Assembly: GCF_004331035.1 (NCBI RefSeq)
Contig: NZ_SJNT01000011.1
Coordinates: 41,575-105,574, forward strand
Direction: 5' to 3'
DNA length: 64,000 bases
DNA from: Acinetobacter sp. ANC 4910
GTDB taxonomy: Bacteria > Pseudomonadota > Gammaproteobacteria > Pseudomonadales > Moraxellaceae
Both the position numbers and the translations under genes were made by a program. Positions 1-9,128 of the stretch are shown piece after piece (position 1 is the stretch's first letter; the number at the start of each line of letters is the position of its first letter). The notes beneath the pieces were generated by a model. It worked only from the letters and a program-made list of their open reading frames with translations, made no database searches and was not told where the DNA came from.

Positions 1-31
1 TAACTGATTGGCTTCTTTGTAGCACAGGACT

Positions 32-952
32 TTAGCGTTGGTTGTTATGACTCTGTATCTCGTGGTGCTGTCTACCCAACAATCGCAACACATGCTGTAA
101 ACGTACATTTTCAGGATTGTCCTTATACACTGCATAAATTGGGGCAATAAATGGTGGCTCTGCCTTTAACGACTTATACACAATCTGTTTGTTCCAAAAA
201 TCTCGAATGGCTTCAGGCACAATGGATAAACCAATACCTGCGGCAATCAAGTTTAAACTAGAGGTTAACCGTGGGGCTTCTTGGACAATTTTGGGACTAA
301 ACCCCGCCTGATAGCAACTTGCCATAATATTGTCGAATAAGTCTTGCCCTGCTAAACGGCGATACAATACAAAATCGTAAGGCTCTAAAGCTAACAATTG
401 GATTGCATCTGGCTGTTCTGCCAATGGATGATTATTCGGCATCGCCACAATCAATGGCTCATCCAATACGGGCAGGCTATTTAACCCCAAACCAATCGGT
501 GCGGGTTTGCGTAAAAATACGATGTCATTTTTATCATTGCTGATGGAATCAATCAGTGAATTACTGCCATCTTCTTCTAGATGAATCGACACCGCAGGAA
601 AAGCTTCACGGAAGCTCCGCAGCAAGGCAGGTAAAAAAGGATGCAGCCCAACCGAATTGGTAAAGCCAATATTCAACTGCCCTTCCAAACCTTGGGTAAT
701 GTTCTTCACGCGCTGTGGAATTGCCTGTGCATGCATCAATATGGTTAGTGCTTCCTGATACAACACTTTCCCTGCTTCAGTTGCCTCTACGCCACGCGGT
801 AAACGCTTCAGTAGCTGCACATTCAATTCATCTTCCAGACCTTTAATGATGCGGGTCAAAGGTGGCTGCTGCATATTTAAACGCACGGCTGCACGTGAAA
901 TATTACTTTCTTCTACCACTACCACAAAGGCATTGAGCTTGTGTATATCCAT
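32..952 (-). CDS. LysR-family transcriptional regulator
   Basis: This is a DNA-binding regulator of about 306 residues with normal LTTR length. The N-terminal winged helix-turn-helix lies within residues 1-60 and shows the usual pattern (SRAAVRLNMQQPPLTRIIKGLE). A periplasmic-binding-like effector domain follows from about residue 90. I chose the ATG at 952 rather than the in-frame ATG at 1000 because the protein then begins MDIHKLNAF, the normal LTTR N-terminus, and a GAGGGCGGA-like ribosome site precedes it. It is divergent from the split chromate transporter, so it probably controls that pair and itself; the effector is unknown. The family is certain, the target is inferred from position. 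Confidence 0.93.
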   Translation of the reverse strand: MDIHKLNAFVVVVEESNISRAAVRLNMQQPPLTRIIKGLEDELNVQLLKRLPRGVEATEAGKVLYQEALTILMHAQAIPQRVKNITQGLEGQLNIGFTNSVGLHPFLPALLRSFREAFPAVSIHLEEDGSNSLIDSISNDKNDIVFLRKPAPIGLGLNSLPVLDEPLIVAMPNNHPLAEQPDAIQLLALEPYDFVLYRRLAGQDLFDNIMASCYQAGFSPKIVQEAPRLTSSLNLIAAGIGLSIVPEAIRDFWNKQIVYKSLKAEPPFIAPIYAVYKDNPENVRLQHVLRLLGRQHHEIQSHNNQR

Positions 953-973
953 CTTCCGCCCTCTAAACCAAAC

Positions 974-988
974 ATACTTTTTAGGTAT
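974..988. promoter_or_regulatory. Candidate LysR operator (T-N11-A palindrome)
   Basis: The 15-bp sequence ATAC-N7-GTAT in the divergent spacer fits the LysR T-N11-A rule and sits 22 bp upstream of the regulator start and about 80 bp from the chromate transporter start. Assignment is by motif and position only. Confidence 0.45.
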
Positions 989-1066
989 GGATTGCACCAT
1001 AAATAGAATTTTTCATTATAACGCAAGAGGCGCATACTTTTAACATTAGAACGAGTGAGGTCAGCA

Positions 1067-1642
1067 ATGAAAACTGAAGTCATGACATTGGAGCAAGACA
1101 TTCATCCCAATAATCAGGAATTATTTATGGGGTTTATGAAACTTGGTCTGATGGGGTTTGGTGGAGTACTGCCACTGGCACACCGTATGATTGTGGATGA
1201 TCGTAAATGGCTGACGATTGAGGAATTCACGCATTTACTTGGAGTGTGCCAACTACTGCCTGGCGGCAATATTATTAATATGTCAGTCGCAATTGGCTAT
1301 CAATTTCAAGGAATTAAAGGTGCAATAAGTGCTGTGGTGGGTCTAATCTCAGCACCCACTTTAATTGTGATTATGCTGTATGAACTGTATGCAAAATTTC
1401 AGTCCATCCCCATGGTCAAACACATGCTTGAAGGTTTGGCAGCGGCTGCCGCAGGTTTGTTGTTTGCGATGGGATTAAAAATGCTACGTCCCATTATGAA
1501 ACGTTATTTAACTTGGTTGACCATTGGCATGACTTTTTTATTTATGCTGGTCATCAAAATTCCATTGCTGCTGACTTTGCTGATTTTAGTTACCCTCAAT
1601 ATCACAGTTTTAAGCCTGAATAAAGGAGCAAAAAACGCATGA
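1067..1642 (+). CDS. Chromate transporter, N-terminal half (ChrA family)
   Basis: Integral membrane protein of about 191 residues carrying one CHR domain (FGGVLPLAHRMIVDDRKWL near the N-terminus, then CQLLPGGNIIN). Full-length ChrA has two such domains; here they are split over two adjacent genes, the known short-chain CHR arrangement in which both halves probably work together as a chromate/anion efflux system. The ATG at 1067 is chosen over the upstream GTG at 1055 because GAGG stands six bases before it. Several hydrophobic segments fill the C-terminal two thirds. Chromate itself as substrate is a family inference; sulfate or another anion is possible. Confidence 0.88.
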   Translation: MKTEVMTLEQDIHPNNQELFMGFMKLGLMGFGGVLPLAHRMIVDDRKWLTIEEFTHLLGVCQLLPGGNIINMSVAIGYQFQGIKGAISAVVGLISAPTLIVIMLYELYAKFQSIPMVKHMLEGLAAAAAGLLFAMGLKMLRPIMKRYLTWLTIGMTFLFMLVIKIPLLLTLLILVTLNITVLSLNKGAKNA

Positions 1643-2154
1643 TTCTGATTGCTTTAGCCATCGTTTTTACTCAGCTTTCGTTACTGGCTTTTGGCGGTGG
1701 TAATGCCATTTTGCCTGAAATACAACATCAAGTGGTCGAAGTACATCACTGGTTAACTGCCACAGAATTTAGCACCATGTTTGCGATGGCACAGGCAGCG
1801 CCCGGCCCCAATATGATGATTGTTCCGCTGGTGGGTTGGCATGTAGCGGGTCCCGCGGGACTGTTGGTCTCCTCATTTGCCAAATTTGGACCATCATCCG
1901 TGATTACGGTATTCGCACTCAAATTCTGGAATCAGTTTAAAGACCATCCTCTACGCGAACGCTTTGAAAAAGCCTTAAAACCGATTACGGTAGGCTTGGT
2001 GTTGGTCAGTGCATGGATTATTGCCGATGCTTCAGCACAAAATAGTTTACTGATGGCCATCATTGCAATTACGACAGTGATGAGTCTGTTTAAGAAAGTA
2101 CATCCTCTTTGGGTTATGCTCTTTGGTGCAACCGCAGGCGCTTGTTTTCTATAA
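1639..2154 (+). CDS. Chromate transporter, C-terminal half (ChrA family)
   Basis: Second CHR-domain protein, 171 residues, overlapping the previous stop by four bases (ATGA), so the two are translationally coupled. It carries the matching signatures FGGGNAILPEIQ and MAQAAPGPNMMIVP, the latter being the conserved P-G-P region of the family, followed by hydrophobic segments. It has the length expected of a short-chain CHR subunit and probably forms a heterodimer with its neighbour in the inner membrane. Confidence 0.88.
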   Translation: MILIALAIVFTQLSLLAFGGGNAILPEIQHQVVEVHHWLTATEFSTMFAMAQAAPGPNMMIVPLVGWHVAGPAGLLVSSFAKFGPSSVITVFALKFWNQFKDHPLRERFEKALKPITVGLVLVSAWIIADASAQNSLLMAIIAITTVMSLFKKVHPLWVMLFGATAGACFL

Positions 2155-2173
2155 AAATATCATAAAGGTAAAT

Positions 2174-2194
2174 AAACCCGCATTGTGCGGGTTT
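2174..2194 (+). terminator. Hairpin after the chromate transporter genes
   Basis: Eight-base stem AAACCCGC/GCGGGTTT with a 5-base loop, followed by CATCATTTTT. The T-tract is interrupted, so it is a moderate rather than strong terminator. Confidence 0.55.
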
Positions 2195-2266
2195 CATCAT
2201 TTTTCTAATTAGATACGGAGTGAATCCAACTCACCGAGTGACATCTACTGTCGGATAAAACATGAT

Positions 2267-2749
2267 TTAATATTGCGCTAAATCTCGCTCCCGACAAGAC
2301 AGTTCATAATATTCAGCTTGCGGTCGTCTTTTTAGAATATGACTATAATAATCAGTATTATCGTTTGCTATAAGGCCTAAAGAACACTGATTCTTTTTGG
2401 CAAATTGTTGCAACGCCGCCAAGTCCGCAGTTTTGCTTAATACAGCCCCCCAACCTTCACTGACACAACAGCCGACATACTGTGACATATATTCATCCGA
2501 CACCGCGACCACATTTTGCCCCATAAACTTGAGTGGTTTTTTAATGCGAAATACATCGTTGTAGTCATAACGGGAAACTTCAGGTTTCTTGGCAATAAAG
2601 CCACCCGCTTGTAAAACTTTAAAAGTCGGAAAATCTTGTTTCGCAGTCCCCATCCCCCGATAGCTGGTCATATCCGCAGCCATGGTCATTGAAGAAAAAC
2701 TGATTGCGACCCACAACAAACTTTTTGAAACCCAGTGCTTCACGCCCAT
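2267..2749 (-). CDS. Secreted protein of unknown function
   Basis: 160 residues. The first 25 form a signal peptide (basic start MGVKHWVSK, hydrophobic core, likely cleavage after MTMAA), so the mature protein is periplasmic or exported. The mature part holds a Cys-Cys pair (VGCCVSEGWG) and two further Cys residues (KKNQCSLG, YELSCRER), suggesting disulphides. I do not recognise a domain. AGGATAATAAAG precedes the ATG. It stands alone, convergent with the chromate genes. Confidence 0.7.
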   Translation of the reverse strand: MGVKHWVSKSLLWVAISFSSMTMAADMTSYRGMGTAKQDFPTFKVLQAGGFIAKKPEVSRYDYNDVFRIKKPLKFMGQNVVAVSDEYMSQYVGCCVSEGWGAVLSKTADLAALQQFAKKNQCSLGLIANDNTDYYSHILKRRPQAEYYELSCRERDLAQY

Positions 2750-2971
2750 CTTTATTATCCTTTGTTATTGCTATAAGACAGACTGGCATTTTAATGCAGA
2801 TCAGGTCTAAAACAACTGATGATCACGATGATATTGACTGTCTTTTATTTTCCATCCCCTCCTGATAATTCGTTACGACTAAAGACAACAAAGCCTGACT
2901 TAAGCTGATCATTGGACTATGCTATGGTGAAGAAAAATGATTCCATACAGAACAACACAGAGAGAAAAATC

Positions 2972-3550
2972 ATGCCTAAACAGATTCTCATGCTGGTCGG
3001 TGACTACGCCGAAGATTACGAAACCATGGTGCCTTTTCAATTTTTGACAGGACTGGGTTATACCGTACATGCGGTCTGTCCAGACAAAAAATCGGGGGAC
3101 AGTATTGCCACGGCAATTCACGACTTTGAAGGTGAACAAACCTATAGCGAAAAGCGTGGACACAACTTTGCCATTAATCATGATTTTGATGCAGTGAATA
3201 CTGCTGACTATATTGGCTTAGTCATTCCAGGTGGTCGTGCACCTGAATACTTACGCATGAATGCCCGCGTCATTGAAATTGTGCAAGAATTTGATACTTC
3301 GAAAAAACCGATTGCTGCGGTATGTCACGGTGCACAAATTCTGGCTGCTGCCAATGTACTGCAAGGTCGTACCTGTTCAGCCTATCCTGCCTGTGCAGCA
3401 GAAGTGAAACTGGCAGGTGGTCACTATGCTGATATTGCCGTAACAGAAGCAGTGACAGATGGACATTTGGTCACAGCACCTGCTTGGCCTGCACACCCCG
3501 CTTGGTTAGCGCAATATGTAAAAGCACTCGGTGCAACTATTCAGATTTAA
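2972..3550 (+). CDS. DJ-1/PfpI family protein
   Basis: 192-residue class I glutamine-amidotransferase-like protein. The nucleophile-elbow motif [10 protein letters not shown] puts the reactive Cys at about residue 118 with His 119 beside it, and the acidic DYAEDYE segment near residue 11-17 supplies the conserved Glu. Family members include glyoxalase III, deglycase-like and stress proteins; which activity applies here cannot be told. The ATG at 2972 (protein begins MPKQILML) is preferred to the upstream in-frame start at 2912 because the extra 20 residues are not family-like and AGAGA lies just upstream. Confidence 0.88.
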   Translation: MPKQILMLVGDYAEDYETMVPFQFLTGLGYTVHAVCPDKKSGDSIATAIHDFEGEQTYSEKRGHNFAINHDFDAVNTADYIGLVIPGGRAPEYLRMNARVIEIVQEFDTSKKPIAAVCHGAQILAAANVLQGRTCSAYPACAAEVKLAGGHYADIAVTEAVTDGHLVTAPAWPAHPAWLAQYVKALGATIQI

Positions 3551-3618
3551 GACATTTTATCTTAAGTACTAATCGTTGCGTTCCAAACCACATATAGGGA
3601 ACGCAACCCATAGATGAG

Positions 3619-4455
3619 CTATTTCATCACGGGTGACAGATGATGTATGGTCGGTGATTTGTTCCAATACCAATAAAAATAGCCACCTTGATTTTGTAAT
3701 AAGGTATGCGTTTTCAATTGGGTCTGCTGCTGACTGCCCCAGCAAGCATGTGCGGAGTTACGATTGTTATGTAAGTTAATATATTCCTGCTCCGAATGTG
3801 CAGGCTGCGGGGGTAAATACAGTGCTGAACCTATGGGAACCCACAAATCGGCCAGATAAATTTTCTTTTGTTTGGGCCAATAACGAGCCACACTAATCAC
3901 CAAAGGTAAGTTTGCATCGCTCGATGCAAACACATGTGGAAAATCATGATGCTCCATATCGGTACATATAAACGGAAATAAAGTTTTTCCACGACCCGAA
4001 GCCAAACCTAGATCCAAATAGGGACACCAGTAGCTTGCCCAAAGCCCATATTCATATTCAATTTGGGATAGCGTGGTAACTGGACTTTGAATTTGAATGG
4101 CTTGCCCCGCTTCAACGAGAGTAAAACCAAAAGCTGCCGCATTTTCTCGGGTTGCCCAGAGTGCTTCAAACTCAAATCGAGTACCTTTAAATTCCAACTG
4201 GGTTTCTATGCCATAAGGTGCATTGTCCTTAGTGCCTAAACAACGAGGGACAAGATACTTATTGCCTTTGCTTTTTCGATTTTCTGGTGCAAGAGCAAGT
4301 GGTTTTAGCCCATCAGGTAAGCTCGCGAGATAGCTAGGTCGACCTGCATCATTATAAAAATAGGGTGTCAGTTGAATATCAACCTCATATTCCCTGACTT
4401 CCCGATCCAATAATGCCGCCTCAAAATACACAGCATTTTCCGAACAGTTCCCCAT
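3619..4455 (-). CDS. Conserved hypothetical protein, aromatic-rich
   Basis: 278 residues, no signal peptide and no obvious membrane segment. It is rich in Trp and Tyr (for example GLWASYWCPYLD and GGYFYWYWNK). I do not recognise the family. The ATG at 4455 is chosen because AGAGG stands seven bases upstream; the in-frame GTG at 4461 would leave almost no spacing. The next gene upstream on the same strand is a lipoprotein gene about 80 bases away, so the two might be co-transcribed. Confidence 0.6.
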   Translation of the reverse strand: MGNCSENAVYFEAALLDREVREYEVDIQLTPYFYNDAGRPSYLASLPDGLKPLALAPENRKSKGNKYLVPRCLGTKDNAPYGIETQLEFKGTRFEFEALWATRENAAAFGFTLVEAGQAIQIQSPVTTLSQIEYEYGLWASYWCPYLDLGLASGRGKTLFPFICTDMEHHDFPHVFASSDANLPLVISVARYWPKQKKIYLADLWVPIGSALYLPPQPAHSEQEYINLHNNRNSAHACWGSQQQTQLKTHTLLQNQGGYFYWYWNKSPTIHHLSPVMK

Positions 4456-4536
4456 CGTCACACCTCTTTATTTACTTTTTTATTTCGTGATGCTACCTCA
4501 GTCCCATTTATTCACTTTAACTGACCGTTAAACGAC

Positions 4537-5514
4537 TTATCGCCCCTGTTTTAGCATGCGCTTAGCACCTGCATGGTTATAGTTGCTAGCAAGATTTTGC
4601 AGAATTTTATCGGCTTGTCCTTTCGGGTTAGAAAAACGACTGCTGTATGCAGGCACACTGGTCAAACACCGTGCAACGAGCATGCCTGAATCGGTATACA
4701 CATTTGCATTGGTTCCTGCCAATTTTCCATAGTTATACGCACGTTGGGCATTGTTACAGGCATTTAACTTATTGGTACCTTTGCTTAAATCACGACGAGC
4801 GGTGACATAAGCTTTGAGCTGCTGCTGTTGCGGTGTTTCAACTGCTGCAGCAGTTACAGTTTGCGTAGCGTCTACTACAGTAGGTTTACTTTCTTTCTTT
4901 TTCTCTGCTTCTTTTTTATTATCAGGCTCTTTAGCTATTTCGGTTTTGCTATTTTTTGTCGTTGTGGTGCTCTTCGCTGTTTTTTTCTCTGCCGAGTTTG
5001 ATCCTACATTTTTATACCATTGCTTGGCTTCATCTGCTCTCAGCATACGGGTTTGCAAACTCACAGCACGCGCTGTAAGACGACTTTCCAACTTTCCTTC
5101 TGCAATAGGTTCAATCGAAACAATCCAACGCTCATCAGGCAATACACATTCGTAAGCACCGATACCTTGCTTCACATTACTGTTTCCCATCAGGCGCTTT
5201 TTCTGTGTCTGATCTTTAACTAAATGCAAATTACTTTTATACAGCAAGGCAAATTTGCCACCTTTGGCATGACAATAACTACCTAAATACTTACGTGGAT
5301 ATAACGCTTGAGTTTCAGTGCTGTTTTGTTGTTTTCCCCAATCATAGACATATTCTTTTGCCGTACCATCAGCTGCATTCAAATTTTTCTGGTCAATTAA
5401 CGCTTGTGGTGTTGCATATTTATTGATGGAATCTGTACTGAAATTACTGATGTGGTTACACCCCTGTAAAGTAATTCCCATCGCCCCAATGAAAATAAAT
5501 TGTTTTAAATTCAC
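4537..5514 (-). CDS. Putative lipoprotein of unknown function
   Basis: 325 residues starting at a GTG. A type II signal peptide is visible: MNLKQFIFIGAMGITLQGC, with lipobox LQGC and the lipidated Cys at residue 19. After it comes a globular part (residues 25-165), a low-complexity Lys/Glu/Thr-rich linker around residues 175-215 (many KKE and TTT runs), and a C-terminal alpha-helical part with two Cys residues. The linker suggests an anchored protein reaching into the periplasm. No family recognised. Confidence 0.7.
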   Translation of the reverse strand: MNLKQFIFIGAMGITLQGCNHISNFSTDSINKYATPQALIDQKNLNAADGTAKEYVYDWGKQQNSTETQALYPRKYLGSYCHAKGGKFALLYKSNLHLVKDQTQKKRLMGNSNVKQGIGAYECVLPDERWIVSIEPIAEGKLESRLTARAVSLQTRMLRADEAKQWYKNVGSNSAEKKTAKSTTTTKNSKTEIAKEPDNKKEAEKKKESKPTVVDATQTVTAAAVETPQQQQLKAYVTARRDLSKGTNKLNACNNAQRAYNYGKLAGTNANVYTDSGMLVARCLTSVPAYSSRFSNPKGQADKILQNLASNYNHAGAKRMLKQGR

Positions 5515-5808
5515 GTCGCCGTTCTCAATAATTATTTTATTGTTTAAAAATATCGCAAATTACATAAAATAACAAACCATAGCCCACTGATTTTATTACT
5601 CATTTTTATATTTTATTAAAAACCAAATCAACCAAACCCTATTTAATGTTAAACAAATTATATTTTTGTTTTTTTAGTTGTTTCAATTAACACAATTACT
5701 GTGGTTGAAGCTCATACAGATATGACCACATAAAATCATCTTTTTAATCAAATAAATAAAAAATAGCGATCAAGCCTACCGCAATTTCAGTGCATGGAAA
5801 CCGACAAA

Positions 5809-6885
5809 CTACTTAACCACGGCCTCAATTTTATCTAAATCCCACACGCCTCCCGCAGCTAAACCTTTACACATCCCAGTCCAACGATCGACGGTTTGCA
5901 CAAACTGTTGTCCATTCCACACCCATTCTGCAATAGCCCAACAGTCGCCAATGCCTCGCCCTTTTTGCCCACTATAAATATGCCCCTCCGAAAAATCTGA
6001 CGCAGTTTCGGTAATAAAAGTTGCAGGACCTTTGAGTGAAGCATCTAATACCCACATGCCATAACCTTCATTATAGGCGGCACGCCAGCACAGCGTTGTG
6101 GCCAATACCTTTTGTCCGCTTAGTTTATACAGTTGAATCGGTTGTGGTTCCTGTCCATCACCTGTATATACTCCGTCACAAAACCCTTCACTCACCTCGG
6201 TTTTAGGCTGCGATGACATCAACGTTTTATACAAAGTTTGATAGGGTGCTTGAGTTGGATCTAAAGTCCGATAGGGTTGATTTGCGGTCTTCACTGGTTT
6301 CACCACGAATTTGGGTATAGCTGCTAAAACACCTGCTTCATTGTTACGTCCCTTTTTAATCAAAGCGCCCACAGTATTCAGCCGTTTTTGGAAATCATCC
6401 ATTTTTAACAGTGTCGCAGTCATGCCCTTATCAGAGATTTGCCAATGTGCATGCTGATTTTTAAATTCAATTTGGGCATTTTGTGCAGCACCTTGTAATA
6501 AGGCATTCACTTGCTGATTCGACAGCGTCCCCATCAAAGGCAGCTCATTGCCATCAATATTCACCATCCCTAAGTCCCGACCATTCACAAAAAAATGAAT
6601 ATCCCGAATTTTGGATGCTGGCAATTCTTCTTCAAAACTGGCTAAAGCAAATTCTGCCATTACCGTTTGCTTCGCTCCTGCGTGACGCGTCAAAAGTATT
6701 GATGCGGGTTCTGATTGACTGAGATCATCATTTTGATAACCTGCCGCACGGCAGGTGCCTGTATTGCTACAATAAAGCTCCCAATCTTCATGAGAAAAAG
6801 ATATTCCTTTAATATCTTGCGCCAAAATAGCTGTACTGACCGCAGTTAAACACGTTACAGAAATAAAATAAGCGATAAATTTCAT
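5809..6885 (-). CDS. Secreted DUF1176-like protein
   Basis: About 358 residues from the ATG at 6885, which gives a standard signal peptide (MKFIAYFISVTCLTAVS, cleavage near AILA/QD). The mature start, with EDWELYCSNTGTCRAAGYQ, matches the pattern of DUF1176 proteins, which have paired Cys residues. Later segments (CWRAAYNEGYGMWV, GIGDCWAIAEWVW, DRWTGMCKGLAAGG) are also typical. Function is unknown in the family. In-frame ATGs at 6912, 6939 and 6969 exist and none has a clear ribosome site, so the start is uncertain. Confidence 0.75.
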   Translation of the reverse strand: MKFIAYFISVTCLTAVSTAILAQDIKGISFSHEDWELYCSNTGTCRAAGYQNDDLSQSEPASILLTRHAGAKQTVMAEFALASFEEELPASKIRDIHFFVNGRDLGMVNIDGNELPLMGTLSNQQVNALLQGAAQNAQIEFKNQHAHWQISDKGMTATLLKMDDFQKRLNTVGALIKKGRNNEAGVLAAIPKFVVKPVKTANQPYRTLDPTQAPYQTLYKTLMSSQPKTEVSEGFCDGVYTGDGQEPQPIQLYKLSGQKVLATTLCWRAAYNEGYGMWVLDASLKGPATFITETASDFSEGHIYSGQKGRGIGDCWAIAEWVWNGQQFVQTVDRWTGMCKGLAAGGVWDLDKIEAVVK

Positions 6886-6972
6886 CAGGAAGGCACTGTT
6901 ATTTATTGTCATCATTGTTTTTAGTTTACTGCTTTCCATGTATTTGAACAAAATGACGTTACTTTCCAAGCG

Positions 6973-6995
6973 AAAAAAACCTGCAAAATGCAGGC
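6973..6995 (-). terminator. Terminator of sbmA
   Basis: On the minus strand a GCCTGCA/TGCAGGT stem with a 3-base loop is followed by seven T residues, just after the sbmA stop. Confidence 0.8.
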
Positions 6996-7020
6996 TCTTT
7001 TCAATCGATAAACAGTTCGA

Positions 7021-8214
7021 TTATTCATCCAAAATCGATTCAAAGGCTTTTAAACGCTTATAAATGGACAACAGTTCAATAATGGTTTTCCAAGACATAA
7101 TTAAATATTGGAAAGATTCACGAACTTTATCAAAAACATTCCCAATCTGATTGACCAAACCTAAGGTCATTTTTCCTGCTGCAATGGACGGGAATAGCAC
7201 CACTAAGCTATATAAAATATCAAGTTGTCGATACCACGTTGCCACCAAGTTGAAATACGCATAATGAAAATACAGGCGGAAATAGTTTTTGCGTACGCGA
7301 CTAAAAAGTTCGGCCAAGGTTGCAGGCTGTGCACGATCTGCATGATCTTCTCCGTATACCAATTCTTTACGATATGCTGCTTCTACTTTCTGATTGTTAA
7401 ATTCCAAACCTGGCAGCTTATTTCCCACCACCATCAACAACACCGTACCAAAAATTGCCCAAATAATGGATGCCCAAACCAGTGAATGCTGAACTTCGCC
7501 TACAACGGGTAATACAGGCACATGTTTAGACAAATCAAATAAAATGGGGAGGAAAGCGACCAAAATCATAATGGCTTTGATCAGCTCGACACCCAAATCT
7601 TCCATAATGGTGGCAAAACGCATGGTGTCTTCCTGTACACGCTGTGATGCCCCTTCAACTTGGCGCAGTTTTTCCCAACGTTCCGTATAATATTCGTTCA
7701 TCGCTGTACGCCAGCGGAATACATAGTGACTGGTAAAGAAAGCATTAATCACAGCAAACGTTACTGCGACCATCGCAATGTAGAGAAAGGTTAAAGTGCC
7801 CATATATAAGTCGTTAATATTGCCGCCTTTGCCCAACATATTTTGGATTAAGTCCCAAAATGGACCATACCAAGCATTAATCGCAACACTGACCTGTACA
7901 CCAAACCAGATGTTAAACAAAATAAAGGCAGAACCCCAAATAGACCAACCTTGCCACTTATTGTCGGAAAAAAATTTCCAGAACAAAGCAAATAGTGCGG
8001 TTGAAATAAAGAACCAGACATAAAACCATAAAAATGAAGGTGACCAAAAGCGACTCACGCCTACAGGTAACTCTGTATTGGTATATCCCTGTGGCCATCC
8101 AATGGCACTCCCCCATGTATTTCCTCCCGTGTACCACAAAGTCATATTAAGCACTGACCAGATCAACACCGAAATAAAAAACCATTTGGGATTTGGAAAA
8201 AATGATTTAAACAT
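7021..8214 (-). CDS. sbmA: Peptide antibiotic transporter SbmA
   Basis: 397-residue inner-membrane protein, close to the length of E. coli SbmA (406). It has about seven to eight hydrophobic segments. Characteristic SbmA/BacA stretches are seen: [66 protein letters not shown] and [11 protein letters not shown]. The family imports proline-rich and other peptides (microcins, bleomycin) driven by the proton gradient; it resembles the membrane part of ABC exporters but lacks an ATPase domain, and none is present here. A strong terminator follows. Confidence 0.93.
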   Translation of the reverse strand: MFKSFFPNPKWFFISVLIWSVLNMTLWYTGGNTWGSAIGWPQGYTNTELPVGVSRFWSPSFLWFYVWFFISTALFALFWKFFSDNKWQGWSIWGSAFILFNIWFGVQVSVAINAWYGPFWDLIQNMLGKGGNINDLYMGTLTFLYIAMVAVTFAVINAFFTSHYVFRWRTAMNEYYTERWEKLRQVEGASQRVQEDTMRFATIMEDLGVELIKAIMILVAFLPILFDLSKHVPVLPVVGEVQHSLVWASIIWAIFGTVLLMVVGNKLPGLEFNNQKVEAAYRKELVYGEDHADRAQPATLAELFSRVRKNYFRLYFHYAYFNLVATWYRQLDILYSLVVLFPSIAAGKMTLGLVNQIGNVFDKVRESFQYLIMSWKTIIELLSIYKRLKAFESILDE

Positions 8215-8680
8215 TGAACCCGAAAATCCTTGAGTTGTTTGAATGAATATCTTTGGAATACTAATCCTAATTTTGTAATTTCTGGTACGAACTTTTACAG
8301 ATATTTGTACTTTTTTCTTTTGTAATCATTTATTTGTGAAAATAATTCTCATTTGCTATTTTTTTTGTGGATCAATCTCATAATTTTTTATCCATTACCG
8401 TTTAACATTCCAACTCCGACCTTTTCTCTATAACTATTGATTCTTTTACATAATTATTATATTCGTAATCGATCAGCCCCCCTATATTGCTTATAGATTG
8501 GCTATTGCGAAAAAATCGGCATGATATGGAATAGACTTTTGATTTTTATCAAGATCGATAGAATTTTTTCATCGTTATTCCATGAAATATTTTGTATTTC
8601 TGACGTAGTGCAATCTATGCCCGAAAGGAATAATGCTACACTGTTGCCATAAAATTAACTAAATTTATGAGGAGAAGAAT
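8215..8680. other. AT-rich intergenic region between divergent genes
   Basis: 466 bases with no open frame of note. It must hold the promoters of sbmA (minus) and of the 64-codon gene (plus). It contains a Fur-box-like sequence at 8338-8356 and several AT-rich hexamers that could serve as -10 elements; none is clear enough to assign. Confidence 0.5.
8338..8356. promoter_or_regulatory. Possible Fur box upstream of sbmA
   Basis: GAAAATAATTCTCATTTGC matches the 19-bp Fur consensus at 13 positions by eye. It sits about 125 bases upstream of the sbmA start. In such AT-rich DNA chance matches are common. Confidence 0.25.
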
Positions 8681-8875
8681 ATGGAATCATTTGTTATTGA
8701 ACTGATAAAACCAATTACTCTAGAAAAAGAAAATCACACCGCAAAAGTCTTCGAAGAAGGCACAATTCTTAAAGTCTTATTGAAAACACCGAATTCTTTA
8801 TTGGTAAGTGATGATGCCAAATTTAGTTTTACCGTAGATTTAGATGGCGAAAATATCATTTGGCGTAAACTTTAA
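8681..8875 (+). CDS. Small conserved hypothetical protein
   Basis: 64 residues, acidic, with alternating beta-strand-like segments and ending DLDGENIIWRKL. No signal peptide or membrane segment. A strong ribosome site, GAGGAGAAGAAT, stands directly before the ATG, which supports real and efficient translation. No family recognised; size and strand pattern would fit a small beta-barrel fold. Nothing nearby hints at its job. Confidence 0.7.
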   Translation: MESFVIELIKPITLEKENHTAKVFEEGTILKVLLKTPNSLLVSDDAKFSFTVDLDGENIIWRKL

Positions 8876-9128
8876 GATTCCACTCAGGCTGTCAAGCTAC
8901 ATAAATTGTCATAGCAACCACCCCGTATCGGGTATATGGAGTGGTTATGTTCACAAGCTCTAATTGAGTGAACTTAAACGCTGATGAATATTGGCAAATC
9001 AATAACAATAATTTTAAGCAAAACACAATTGCTATATTTACATTCGGTCAATTCAACTTATTATGTATTTGTTTCTCTACCCGACACACAGATGGAATTG
9101 TGTGAATGCCCCACAAGGTTTTTAAAAG

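Noticed and set aside
846..1043. Plus-strand frame over the start of the LysR gene
   Set aside because: It lies antisense to the conserved HTH coding region and has no ribosome site or family similarity.
8910..8952. Hairpin-rich stretch after the 64-codon gene, considered as an RNA gene
   Set aside because: AACCAC/GTGGTT arms are short, with mismatches, and no T-run or promoter is evident.
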